Source: JAITWN01 sp964581365
GTDB lineage: Bacteria > Pseudomonadota > Gammaproteobacteria > SZUA-140
NCBI GenBank assembly: GCA_964581365.1
Contig: CAZOOF010000002.1
Coordinates: 1-64,000 of the forward strand
DNA length: 64,000 bases
Direction: 5' to 3'
This document shows positions 49,558-57,345 of the stretch, piece by piece. The notes under the pieces were generated by a model that did not search any database, was not told the DNA's origin, and saw only the letters and a program-made list of their open reading frames with translations. The translations under genes were made by a program, and so were the position numbers. Position 1 is the stretch's first letter; the number at the start of each line of letters is the position of its first letter.

Positions 49558-50033
49558 AGGCGAGCGCCAATCGCCAGATTGATGTCCAGATCCGTATCCG
49601 GAGCAACATCGAGAATCGGCACGAACTCGCCAAAGAGTTCGACCGGCTGCCGGGGGAAGTGGTAGGTGATGCCGAGGGGAATGCGTATTCCAAACAGCGT
49701 GTCGTCCTTGTTCCGGCCGCGACCATCGTCGTCTTCGAACTTGATCCTGCCGCCGAGCCCGTAGAACAGGGATACCCGGCCTTCAAAGTCCGCGGGGCGG
49801 AGCATGTTGAAGTCGTGAATCAGATAATCGGCATGGAACTGAAACGAGTCGTTCTCGGAGAACGACCACGCCGCGCCGGCGTCAACCGCATGGGTATTAT
49901 TGAGCCAGCTCTTGACGGTCAGACCGGTAGGTTCGCCGATGATGATGCCGGCACCGAAAGTCCCCTGCGCCTGTGCGCTGCCCCAGCCCAGACCGAACGC
50001 CAGCGCAACGATGATTCCCGTCCTGTTCTTCAT
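49548..50033 (-). CDS. Small outer-membrane beta-barrel protein
   Basis: A 161-residue protein with a clear signal peptide (IIVALAFGLGWGSAQAQ). About eight amphipathic strands follow: GTFGAGIIIGEPTGLTVKSW, VDAGAAWSF, FQFHADYLIHDF, VSLFYGLGGRIKF, IPLGITYHF, LFGEFVPIL. The last strand ends IGARLYF. The ATG at 50033 has GGGGAG upstream, better than the frame opening at 50081. Its role is unknown; the pattern occurs in several small barrel families. Confidence 0.8.
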   Translation of the reverse strand: MKNRTGIIVALAFGLGWGSAQAQGTFGAGIIIGEPTGLTVKSWLNNTHAVDAGAAWSFSENDSFQFHADYLIHDFNMLRPADFEGRVSLFYGLGGRIKFEDDDGRGRNKDDTLFGIRIPLGITYHFPRQPVELFGEFVPILDVAPDTDLDINLAIGARLYF

Positions 50034-50137
50034 TGGTTGCTTCTCCCCGCGAAGCGCAAGAATACCGGAGGGCGGAAACAAGGGAAAGGGCAGAGGGATG
50101 TGAGCAAGCCCGCGTGATGCGTCCTCATCCCCGCCAA

Positions 50138-50620
50138 TCAGTCGGTCCTCTTCCCTTTCTCGCCTTCGCGCCGCGGCGGCTGATTGATCAACAGCCAGTA
50201 CATGCCGAGCTTTTGCACGGCCGCCGAGAAGCGCTCGAAATTCACGGGCTTGACGATGTAGCTGTTGACTCCCAGCTCATACGAGCCGACCACGTCCTGC
50301 AGCTCCATCGATGAAGTCAGGATGACCGTGGGGATCATGCGCGTGCGGTCGTCGCTCTTGATCCGCCGCAAGACGTCCAGCCCGTCGACCTTCGGCAGCT
50401 TCAGATCCAGCAGGATCACCTTGGGCGTGTCATTGATGCTGCGCCCGGCGTAGCTGCCCTCGCAGAAGATGTAATCCAGCGCCTCCTGGCCATCGCGCGC
50501 AACGATGATCTCATTGCTCAGACCAGCCCTCCTCAGCGCACGCAAGGTAAGCTCGATGTCGTCAGGATTATCCTCGACCAGCAGAATCTCGATGGCCGGA
50601 TTGAGCTTTGCATTATTCAT
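50138..50620 (-). CDS. Single-domain response regulator (Rcp1 type)
   Basis: A 160-residue receiver domain without an output domain. Features: ILLVEDNPDDIELT (acidic pair E16/D17), phosphoacceptor D72 in ILLDLKLPKVDG, switch Thr/Ser in ILTSS, and Lys in VKPVNFERF. The DNPDD start and the long loop near 50-65 are typical of Rcp1-like regulators that serve bacteriophytochrome or other hybrid kinases. No partner kinase is adjacent. Regulation through protein contact is expected. Confidence 0.92.
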   Translation of the reverse strand: MNNAKLNPAIEILLVEDNPDDIELTLRALRRAGLSNEIIVARDGQEALDYIFCEGSYAGRSINDTPKVILLDLKLPKVDGLDVLRRIKSDDRTRMIPTVILTSSMELQDVVGSYELGVNSYIVKPVNFERFSAAVQKLGMYWLLINQPPRREGEKGKRTD

Positions 50621-50779
50621 GGTGCCGGATCCTCAGTGCGGGTCACGCCGCGCCCCGGTCAGTCCGGGACGCTGCAAGCATGACGGCAACGTTTCGCCCA
50701 CGCGTCGCCCTCAGGAAAGCACTGCCCGTTCCTTGGGGCAGCGACCGGTTGCTGGATCCTGCGGGTTGGTTTCCTTGCG

Positions 50780-51271
50780 TCATCTTGCAGCTGGACGGCC
50801 GCAGGCGCATTGCGGATTATCAATGCCTCCGCTCCAGGATTGTGCGGCGGCGCTGGCGGCAGCGAGCAATGCCCCGGGCAGTGCGCCATCGCGCGGGAAT
50901 GCAGCAGTCCCCCAGCGCAGCACCGGAGCACCGGCGGCAAACCGTGATGCCGTTCGGGCGGCGCAGCTCAGCGCCCGGATCCGGATGGGAAGACGGTCGG
51001 CGGGTATTCCCGGAAGGAGTATCAGGATGTCGCCGGCGTCACGGAGGCAGACACGATCTCCGGCGCGCACGGCCAGACCGATGGCATACAGCAGTTCGCA
51101 CCGATATTCGCCGCCACGAGGATGGACACCGGGATCGAGGAGCACGACACCGAGCGGGTATCGATGGCGCGATGCCCGCGCCAGCTCTTCCCGGAGGATG
51201 CGGCGTACCGATGGCCCGACCATCTCCGGCCACGCCCCCCGGACAGAAAACCCATGGACTTCAATGTCCAT
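50780..51271 (-). CDS. Degenerate GGDEF-like protein
   Basis: A 163-residue protein whose layout follows a GGDEF domain without its active site. RRILREELARASRHRYPLGVVLLDPG corresponds to the first helix and strand, and AGDRVCLRDAGDILILLPG to the catalytic hairpin. There the GG(D/E)EF loop has become DAGDI. A WGTAAFPRDGA strand matches the usual (V/I)SIGVA region. It should not make c-di-GMP but might bind GTP or another protein. Start ATG 51271 with GAGGG upstream. It is 159 bp upstream of the response-regulator gene on the same strand. The family call is my pattern match and is tentative. Confidence 0.55.
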   Translation of the reverse strand: MDIEVHGFSVRGAWPEMVGPSVRRILREELARASRHRYPLGVVLLDPGVHPRGGEYRCELLYAIGLAVRAGDRVCLRDAGDILILLPGIPADRLPIRIRALSCAARTASRFAAGAPVLRWGTAAFPRDGALPGALLAAASAAAQSWSGGIDNPQCACGRPAAR

Positions 51272-51367
51272 CGCACGGCGGCCCTCGCCATCCGCTTCTC
51301 CGTGTAATCAAATAACTATACCGTGAAACGATTCGTGTCAACGCCTTTTTGTCTAGAATCAGGCGCC

Positions 51368-51655
51368 ATGTCACGGAAAATCAATCCCTTCGGTTTGCGT
51401 ATGCCGGCGGAACTCCGCCGTCATCTGGAAGAATCGGCCCAGGCGAACCGGAGAAGCATGAATGCCGAGCTGGTACTGCGCTTGCAGGAAAGCCTGGATG
51501 CACACCCGCTCCTGATCCCGGAAATACGGGAGCCGGCGGAGAATTACGCGCTGACGGCGAAGGAAGCCGCGCTGCTCTCGGCCTGGGAGTCCCTCAACCG
51601 GAGAGGCCGACGGGCGCTGCTCGACCTGCTGCCCACACTCGAGACGAAACGCTGA
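51368..51655 (+). CDS. Arc-like ribbon-helix-helix DNA-binding protein
   Basis: A 95-residue probable transcription regulator. The N-terminal 50 residues (INPFGLRMPAELRRHLEE, then NRRSMNAELVLRLQESL) form an Arc-type ribbon-helix-helix. The C-terminal half is helical and acidic-basic mixed, perhaps for oligomerisation. The ATG at 51368 follows CAGG and lies only 8 bp after a TAGAAT -10-like hexamer; the longer frame from 51323 would include that promoter. Targets unknown. The AT-rich 96 bp upstream separate it from the divergent GGDEF-like gene. Confidence 0.82.
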   Translation: MSRKINPFGLRMPAELRRHLEESAQANRRSMNAELVLRLQESLDAHPLLIPEIREPAENYALTAKEAALLSAWESLNRRGRRALLDLLPTLETKR

Positions 51656-51677
51656 TCCCTGCCGCGACGGCTGCGGA

Positions 51678-52106
51678 TCAGTTCAGGTCGGCGGCGTAAC
51701 GCCGCAACAACTCCAGCGGTACGAGTTCCAGCGCGCGGCGATGGGTGCTGCGCAGGTATACGCGCGGCGCCATTCCGAGCTGCTGCGCTTCGAGCCAGCG
51801 CGCGGCGCAGAGACACCAGCGATCGCCGGGCTTCAGACCCGGAAAGCCGAATTCAGGCACCGGCGTACTGAGATCGTTGCCGCGAAAGCGTGAAAACTCG
51901 AGAAACTCGCGCGAGGCTTCGATGCACACTGTATGAGAGCCGGTATCCTCGGCGCTGGTGTTACAGCAGCCGTCGCGAAAGAATCCGGTCAGCGGGCGGG
52001 CGCTACAAAGCTCGAGCGGTTCGCCAAAAACGTTGAGGGATTCGTCGATCTGCGCTTTCAGGCTCACACCATCTCTCCGGATCACCGCATCGGCAGGATC
52101 GGTCAT
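51678..52106 (-). CDS. DUF2237 family protein
   Basis: A protein of up to 142 residues. The conserved block is NVFGEPLELCSARPLTGFFRDGCCNT, then GSHTVCIEASREFLEFSRFRGNDLS and PGDRWCLCAARW, rich in Cys, which is the DUF2237 pattern. The biochemical role of the family is not known. The ATG at 52106 and an in-frame GTG at 52067 (with GGAGAG upstream) are both possible starts. Divergent from the GIY-YIG gene and convergent with the Arc-like gene. Confidence 0.82.
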   Translation of the reverse strand: MTDPADAVIRRDGVSLKAQIDESLNVFGEPLELCSARPLTGFFRDGCCNTSAEDTGSHTVCIEASREFLEFSRFRGNDLSTPVPEFGFPGLKPGDRWCLCAARWLEAQQLGMAPRVYLRSTHRRALELVPLELLRRYAADLN

Positions 52107-52196
52107 TATACGATCGCCGCCGAGGACCAGCGAGGATTCCCGGCTGGAAATCGGCACGCCGAGCACATAGACTTCTCCAAACGCCGGAGTTTTCCT

Positions 52197-52487
52197 GTGT
52201 GGTCTGTCTATATCATCCAGTGCGCCGACGATACGCTCTACACCGGCGTCACCACCGCTGTCGATCGCCGTATGCGCGAGCATGCCAGCGGCGGACGGCG
52301 CGCGGCACGCTATCTGCGCGGCCGCGGGCCGCTGCGCCTGGTGTTTACCTGCGCCGTCGCCGATCGCGGCACGGCGCTGCGCATGGAGCATCGCATCAAA
52401 AAGCTGCCGAGACAATTCAAGGACATGCTTATCTCCGGCAGCATTGCGCTGGATGCACTGGAACGGGACCATGATGGCTGTCGATGA
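52197..52487 (+). CDS. GIY-YIG nuclease-domain protein (YhbQ-like)
   Basis: A 96-residue single GIY-YIG domain. It starts with GTG as MWSVYIIQCADDTLYTGVT, where YII and TGVT form the family signature. An Arg (RRMREH) and Glu (RMEHRIKKLP) occupy catalytic positions. Small proteins of this type (UPF0213) cut or bind nucleic acids; the E. coli relative is YhbQ. GGAG precedes the GTG by seven bases. It overlaps the DUF432 gene by 17 bp. Confidence 0.88.
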   Translation: MWSVYIIQCADDTLYTGVTTAVDRRMREHASGGRRAARYLRGRGPLRLVFTCAVADRGTALRMEHRIKKLPRQFKDMLISGSIALDALERDHDGCR

Positions 52488-53277
52488 GTCCGGGACTTTG
52501 AGCGACGCCCCTTGGTGGACGACGCGGCACGTGAGTTCAGGGCGCACGCTGACGCTGCGGCTGGGGCCGCTCATACTCAGAGCGCATCGCAGTGCCAGCG
52601 AGTGGCTGCTATCCACCGAGGAGATCGATGAAGCTGAAGCCGAGCCGCTAGCCACCCTGAAAATGAGCGATGAACGGCCGGATGAGCATGTGCGTTATGT
52701 GTGCCGCGATCCCGAGGACCGGATCACTTTCCGCCCCATGCTCGCCGATCGCCCCATGGTCGTACGCCCTCGCCAGGCCGTCTACGTGCTGCCTGGCGAG
52801 GAAACGATCCTTTATATAAGCACACCGGTATGGGTCGGCATAGTCGCCGGCGAGAAGGAGCTGTTGCTGCGCGAGATTCCCGTCTCCCGGCCATCCGACA
52901 CCTGGTTCGGGCCATCGACGCTCACCGGCGAGATCTGCTATGCGGCCCGCACCCAGGCCCGCAATGCGCTCACCGAAGTGCCGCTGCGCGCCCATCGCGT
53001 CCTAACCGCCCTGCGCATCGAAAACCGTGCGGATACACCGCTTCCGGTGGAAAAACTCAGCCTTCCGGTACCCCTGCTTTCCACCTGGGGGCGGAGTGAT
53101 GGCAGCCTTTGGTCCGATACAGTGCATCTGCAGCGGGTAACCGACAGCGATATGGCGGCTGTGCGCGTGGAACGGGGACCGCCGGCTTATGCCAGCGACG
53201 CCACTCTGCTCGCCAGTCCCCGTATGCAGGCCGGCAAGGGCGGTCTGGTACGCGCATTCTCCGGCCTGTTCAGCTGA
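52471..53277 (+). CDS. DUF432 family protein
   Basis: A 268-residue cytoplasmic protein with the DUF432 pattern, such as LRIENRADTPLPVEKLSLPVPLLSTW and TLTGEICYAARTQARNA. No membrane helix or signal is present. Genes of this family are often next to MscS-type channels, as here, with one base between its stop and the channel start. A role in regulating or assisting the channel is a reasonable inference. The frame is open from 52282; the ATG at 52471 gives a normal start. Confidence 0.83.
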   Translation: MMAVDESGTLSDAPWWTTRHVSSGRTLTLRLGPLILRAHRSASEWLLSTEEIDEAEAEPLATLKMSDERPDEHVRYVCRDPEDRITFRPMLADRPMVVRPRQAVYVLPGEETILYISTPVWVGIVAGEKELLLREIPVSRPSDTWFGPSTLTGEICYAARTQARNALTEVPLRAHRVLTALRIENRADTPLPVEKLSLPVPLLSTWGRSDGSLWSDTVHLQRVTDSDMAAVRVERGPPAYASDATLLASPRMQAGKGGLVRAFSGLFS

Positions 53278-53278
53278 T

Positions 53279-54148
53279 ATGGAAAACGCTCTCGTCGACG
53301 GCCTGACCTCGATCTTCACCGGCGATCGCGCACTGGCGGTTCTGCGCGCGGTCGTTCTGATGGTGGCGGGACTGGTGGTTGCCGCCCTGGTATCGCGACT
53401 GCCGCAACGGATCATGGGCAAGCGCCTGACGCCGCACCAGGCCATGCTGACCAGGCGCCTCCTCTACTACCTGATACTGGCTTTGTTCATCGCCTCGGCG
53501 CTGCATGAGCTCGGTTTCAGTCTCGGCGTGCTGCTGGGCGCCGCCGGCGTACTGTCGGTAGCGATCGGCTTCGCTTCCCAGACATCGGTCTCCAATCTGA
53601 TCAGCGGCCTGTTTCTCATCGGAGAGCGACCATTCGAGATCGGCGATCTCATTCGCGTCGGCACCACCACCGGCGAGGTGCTGTCGATCGATCTGCTGTC
53701 GGTCAAGCTGCGGACCTTCGACAATCTGTATGTCCGCATTCCGAATGAGCAGCTCATCAAAGGTGAAGTCACCACGCTCACGCGCTTTCCGATCCGTCGC
53801 TTCGATCTCAAGATCCGGGTCGCCCGCAAGGAAGACATCAGCCGTGTGCGCGAAGTGCTGATGGAAGTGGCGGATCGCAATCCGCTCTGCCTGGACGAAC
53901 CAAGGCCGCTGTTCATCTTCAGAGGCTTCGGTGAATCCTCGCTCGACATACAATTTTCCGCATGGGCCAGGCGCGAGAACTATCTCGATCTGCTCAACAC
54001 CCTGCAGGAGGACGTGAAGCGCGCCTTCGACGAAGCGGGCATCGAGATTCCGTTCCCGCATCGCGCCCTGTATACCGGCGAGGAAACCAGACCCTTCCCG
54101 GTCATCGTGCACGGCGCTCCGTCAGACTCGCGCTCCGAAAAGGCATGA
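53279..54148 (+). CDS. MscS-family mechanosensitive channel
   Basis: A 289-residue inner-membrane channel that releases solutes on osmotic downshock. Three helices are visible: LAVLRAVVLMVAGLVVAALV, LLYYLILALFIASALHELGF, and the pore helix LGVLLGAAGVLSVAIGFASQ followed by TSVSNLISGLFLIGERPFEIGD. A beta domain and a C-terminal alpha/beta domain follow. It starts one base after DUF432 and overlaps pldA by four bases, so the three are one translational unit. Small MscS-type length. Confidence 0.93.
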   Translation: MENALVDGLTSIFTGDRALAVLRAVVLMVAGLVVAALVSRLPQRIMGKRLTPHQAMLTRRLLYYLILALFIASALHELGFSLGVLLGAAGVLSVAIGFASQTSVSNLISGLFLIGERPFEIGDLIRVGTTTGEVLSIDLLSVKLRTFDNLYVRIPNEQLIKGEVTTLTRFPIRRFDLKIRVARKEDISRVREVLMEVADRNPLCLDEPRPLFIFRGFGESSLDIQFSAWARRENYLDLLNTLQEDVKRAFDEAGIEIPFPHRALYTGEETRPFPVIVHGAPSDSRSEKA

Positions 54149-55140
54149 AGCAGAACCGTCCCCTTCCGGCGCCCGCCGCGCTGGCGCTGTGTCTCGTGCT
54201 CGCCTCGCCATCGATGGCCGTCTGGTCTAGCGAGGAGACGAACGCCTGCCTGAGCGCGACCTCGCGCACGGCGCCCGATGAGATGACCGTCGGCGAACTG
54301 CGGCGAATGTGCGAGCTCGACCGCCCCGGCTCGGGACCGACGCCGCGCAGCGTCATGGGAGCCCGTCTGGCCTTCGAACGCGCCAGCTGGCACAACCCTT
54401 TCGTCCTGACGGCGCATCGCCCCAACTACGTCATGCCGCTGACCTGGGTACGTTTACCGTCACGCCCGGATGGCACCGGACGACACGACTTCGAGTTGCA
54501 GTTCCAGCTCAGTCAGAAGGTGCTCCTGGCGGAAGGCGCCATCGCCGGCCACGGTGCACTCTATGTCGCCTACACCAACCGCTCGTACTGGCAGGCCTAC
54601 AGCCGGGAACGATCGGCGCCGTTTCGGGAAACGAATCACGAGCCGGAACTCATACTCAGCTTCGATAGCGGACTGAGCGCGCTCGGAGTGCAGCTGACCA
54701 CCTACCAGCTGATTTTCAACCATCAATCGAACGGGCGCAGCGGCGATGATTCGAGGAGCTGGAACCGCGTCATCCTCAATGCGCTGTTCGAGAAGGACGA
54801 TTTCGTCTTTGCTCTGCGACCCTGGTGGCGGATTCCGGAAGATGCGAAATCCTCGCCCGAGGACGCTGCGGGTGACGACAATCCGGATATCGAACGTTAC
54901 TACGGACAGATGGAGATCGGAGGCGCCTGGATGCGCGGCTCCAATCTGTACAGCTTCACGGTGCGCAACAATCTTCGCAGCGATAATCGGAGTGCGATCG
55001 AACTGAGCTGGAGCTTTCCGGTCTACCGCAGCATTCGCGCCTCGATCCGTTACTTCAATGGTTACGGAGAGAGCCTGATCAACTACAACCGCTCGAGCCA
55101 GAGCCTGGGCCTGGGCTTTCTGTTTACCGACTGGCTGTGA
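54145..55140 (+). CDS. pldA: Outer-membrane phospholipase A
   Basis: Hydrolyses phospholipids that reach the outer leaflet, restoring outer-membrane asymmetry. The 331 residues have a signal peptide (1-25), then AYTNRSYWQAYS and SAPFRETNHEPEL. The catalytic pair H193 and S195 lies in NHQSNGRSG, followed by SRSWNR. A twelve-stranded barrel ends GLGFLFTDWL. All catalytic features of OMPLA are present. Its coupling to MscS and DUF432 points to an envelope-stress or osmotic-stress operon. Confidence 0.93.
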   Translation: MKQNRPLPAPAALALCLVLASPSMAVWSSEETNACLSATSRTAPDEMTVGELRRMCELDRPGSGPTPRSVMGARLAFERASWHNPFVLTAHRPNYVMPLTWVRLPSRPDGTGRHDFELQFQLSQKVLLAEGAIAGHGALYVAYTNRSYWQAYSRERSAPFRETNHEPELILSFDSGLSALGVQLTTYQLIFNHQSNGRSGDDSRSWNRVILNALFEKDDFVFALRPWWRIPEDAKSSPEDAAGDDNPDIERYYGQMEIGGAWMRGSNLYSFTVRNNLRSDNRSAIELSWSFPVYRSIRASIRYFNGYGESLINYNRSSQSLGLGFLFTDWL

Positions 55141-55184
55141 GACCGCGGTTTCACAGCGTGACCCGCATGCGGTAAGATCGCCGC

Positions 55185-55571
55185 ATGGATGTAAGGACCA
55201 GCAGAAACGGCGGCTCCCGGCTGGCGCTCGCAGGAGCGCTGCTGTCATTTTTTCTCGCGCCGGCGGCACAGGCCGAGTGCATCGTGGTCACCGCCAGCGA
55301 TTATCAGGCCGGCAGCGCTGACATGGGAGTGACGCCGGTCGAGTGGCTGGCGGAACTGAGCAACGAATGCCCGGCGAGCTACGACGCAGACCTGGAGATC
55401 GCCTTTGTCGATGAAGGCGGCAACACGATATACAAGGTGAGCGAGCTGGTCACGGTGCCGCGCCATGGCAACACCACGGCACAACGGGAAATTTATATTC
55501 CCGCGCCCGATTTCGAGCGGATTCACGACCTGCAGGTGAAGATCCTCGCGGAGCGCGAACGGCCGTTCTAG
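55185..55571 (+). CDS. Small exported protein of unknown function
   Basis: A 128-residue protein with an N-terminal signal peptide (about 1-30, LAGALLSFFLAPAAQA). A mature beta-rich domain follows with two cysteines (C32, C58) that could form a disulfide. The pattern WLAELSNECPASYDADLEIAFVDEGGNTIYK resembles small Ig-like FxLYD-type domains that describe how proteins of the envelope interact, but this is weak. It follows pldA by 44 bp on the same strand. Function not assigned. Confidence 0.7.
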   Translation: MDVRTSRNGGSRLALAGALLSFFLAPAAQAECIVVTASDYQAGSADMGVTPVEWLAELSNECPASYDADLEIAFVDEGGNTIYKVSELVTVPRHGNTTAQREIYIPAPDFERIHDLQVKILAERERPF

Positions 55572-55618
55572 CGTCCGGTACCCTCAGGCGGGCATTCGGT
55601 TCCCGCCGGCTCCGGGCA

Positions 55619-56122
55619 TCAGCGGGCTTCCAGAGGAGCCGAACGCGCCGCCCCCACGGCCCGCAGATGCCGGCCGAGTTCCTGTGCCTCCGTCCGGTCG
55701 ACGCTGGCCATCTCGAAATGGACGCCACGAAACTCCCCATCGAACGGGCGGAAAACGATGAAATAGGTCTGGCCGGGAGCGAGGTCGAAGCGCCGCTCGC
55801 GGGTCATTTCCCGGATCTGATGTGAATGTCCCCAGCTGGTATCGGAATGCGCGGCCAGAAAAACCGGTCCCGGCTGGAGGCGGACCAGCGTGTACTCGCC
55901 CTTGCCCAGCTTGAGCAGGAACGTGCGGTCGGCATCCACGGCGATCGCATTGTCGGCAAATCCCATATAGCGCTCGGTCCAGGGCCGGATGAAATAGACC
56001 GAGGCGGCCTCGGAATCGGACGCCAGCCGGGCATGGCCCTCGTCTATCCGCGTGACAGCGCAGCCGGCGAGCAGCAATACGGATATCAGCGACAGACAGG
56101 CAGTTGCACGCAGCAGATACAT
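55619..56122 (-). CDS. DUF2846-like lipoprotein
   Basis: A 167-residue lipoprotein with lipobox LLAGC (anchor Cys at 21). The mature part shows ASVYFIRPWTE, ADRTFLLKLGKGEYTLVRLQPG and GQTYFIVFRPF, the DUF2846 pattern. Function unknown. GGAGGG precedes the ATG. Convergent with the preceding exported-protein gene; a 6-bp hairpin (GGCGGG 55587-55592 with CCCGCC 55602-55607) lies between the two stops. Confidence 0.82.
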   Translation of the reverse strand: MYLLRATACLSLISVLLLAGCAVTRIDEGHARLASDSEAASVYFIRPWTERYMGFADNAIAVDADRTFLLKLGKGEYTLVRLQPGPVFLAAHSDTSWGHSHQIREMTRERRFDLAPGQTYFIVFRPFDGEFRGVHFEMASVDRTEAQELGRHLRAVGAARSAPLEAR

Positions 56123-56404
56123 CGTTGGATTCCCTCCGGATTGCGATCATGACATCAGGATCGGGCGGCGACAAGCCCGTCCGGCCGCCCGCCACCAGCG
56201 GAAGCGGATGAAACCGGTCAGCTTTTTCTGTAAAATTCCGTCGCATAAAAAAGCGGTCTGGCCGGTCGCCGGCAAGGATCGCGCATGAGCCGGACCAACG
56301 GGGATCCATCCATACCCAGCAGCGAACATCGTCACCTGCGCCCGATGCCGTGGGCAGGCCGATCCGGCCCCGAATCACCAATGTCTTTTGAGGAGATCTG
56401 CAGC

Positions 56405-57271
56405 ATGTCAGTCAAACATCCGGTCGTTGCCGTCACCGGTTCCTCGGGCGCGGGCACCAGCACGGTAAAGGCCTCGTTCGAGCACCTTTTCCGGCGTGAA
56501 GGTATCAAGGCCGCCATCGTCGAAGGCGATGCCTTCCATCGTTATGACCGCAACGAAATGAAGAAGGCGGTCGAGGAAGCGGCGCAGCAGGGCAGGACGC
56601 TGAGCCACTTCGGATCGGAAGCCAATCTGTTCGAGGAATTGGAAGCGCTGTTCCGCAGCTACAGCGAAACCGGCACGGGCAAGGTCCGCAAGTACCTGCA
56701 TGACGAGGAAGAGGCGGCCCCCTACAAGCAGAAGCCCGGCACATTCACCCCCTGGGAAGATCTGCCCGGCGGCACCGATCTGCTGTTTTACGAAGGCCTT
56801 CATGGCGGCGTGGCCACCGAAACGGCCAATGTGGCCAAGTGGGTGGATCTGCTGATCGGCGTGGTGCCGATCGTCAACCTGGAGTGGATCCAGAAGATCC
56901 ACCGCGATACATCCATGCGCGGCTACTCGGCCGAAGCGGTGACCGATGCGATCCTGCGTCGCATGCCGGACTACGTGAAGACGATCACCCCGCAGTTCTC
57001 GCGTACCGACATCAACTTCCAGCGCGTGCCGGTGGTCGACACCTCCAACCCATTCATTGCTCGCGATATCCCCACGCTGGATGAAAGCTTCGTCGTCATC
57101 CGCTTCCGCTTCCCGGAAAAGCACGACTTCCCGTACTACCTGTCGATGCTGAAGGATTCCTGGATGTCGCGTCCGAACACCATGGTCGTACCGGGCGGCA
57201 AGATGGGAGTGGCGATGGAGATCGTCCTGCGTCCGATCATCCACGACATGATGGAAAAGAGCCGCCGCTGA
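56405..57271 (+). CDS. prkB: Phosphoribulokinase
   Basis: Phosphorylates ribulose 5-phosphate to the Rubisco substrate. The 288 residues fit the proteobacterial type. The P-loop is TGSSGAGTST (11-20). VEGDAFHRYDR gives the catalytic Asp, followed by SHFGSEANLF, FYEGLHGG and VPIVNLEWIQKIHRD. The same family includes E. coli PrkB of unclear role, so autotrophy needs Rubisco, which is not in the window. GAGGAG precedes the ATG at 56405; the 5' gap of 282 bp holds no other clear gene. A strong terminator follows, so the gene is monocistronic. Confidence 0.93.
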   Translation: MSVKHPVVAVTGSSGAGTSTVKASFEHLFRREGIKAAIVEGDAFHRYDRNEMKKAVEEAAQQGRTLSHFGSEANLFEELEALFRSYSETGTGKVRKYLHDEEEAAPYKQKPGTFTPWEDLPGGTDLLFYEGLHGGVATETANVAKWVDLLIGVVPIVNLEWIQKIHRDTSMRGYSAEAVTDAILRRMPDYVKTITPQFSRTDINFQRVPVVDTSNPFIARDIPTLDESFVVIRFRFPEKHDFPYYLSMLKDSWMSRPNTMVVPGGKMGVAMEIVLRPIIHDMMEKSRR

Positions 57272-57282
57272 GTCGGACACCC

Positions 57283-57316
57283 GGACCGCCACTTCGGTGG
57301 CGGTCCATTCTTCCTC
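57283..57316 (+). terminator. Terminator of the phosphoribulokinase gene
   Basis: GGACCGCCAC (57283-57292) and GTGGCGGTCC (57297-57306) form a perfect 10-bp stem with a stable TTCG tetraloop, followed by ATTCTTCCTC. It lies between two convergent genes and may work on both. Confidence 0.85.
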
Positions 57317-57345
57317 TCCTCGCCCGCCGCCAGCGGCACCCTCTC

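Noticed and set aside
50505..51326. Two overlapping + strand frames (273 and 235 codons) opposite the response regulator and GGDEF-like genes
   Set aside because: Both are Arg/Ser/Pro-rich without pattern, whereas the reverse frames have a receiver domain and a GGDEF-like layout.
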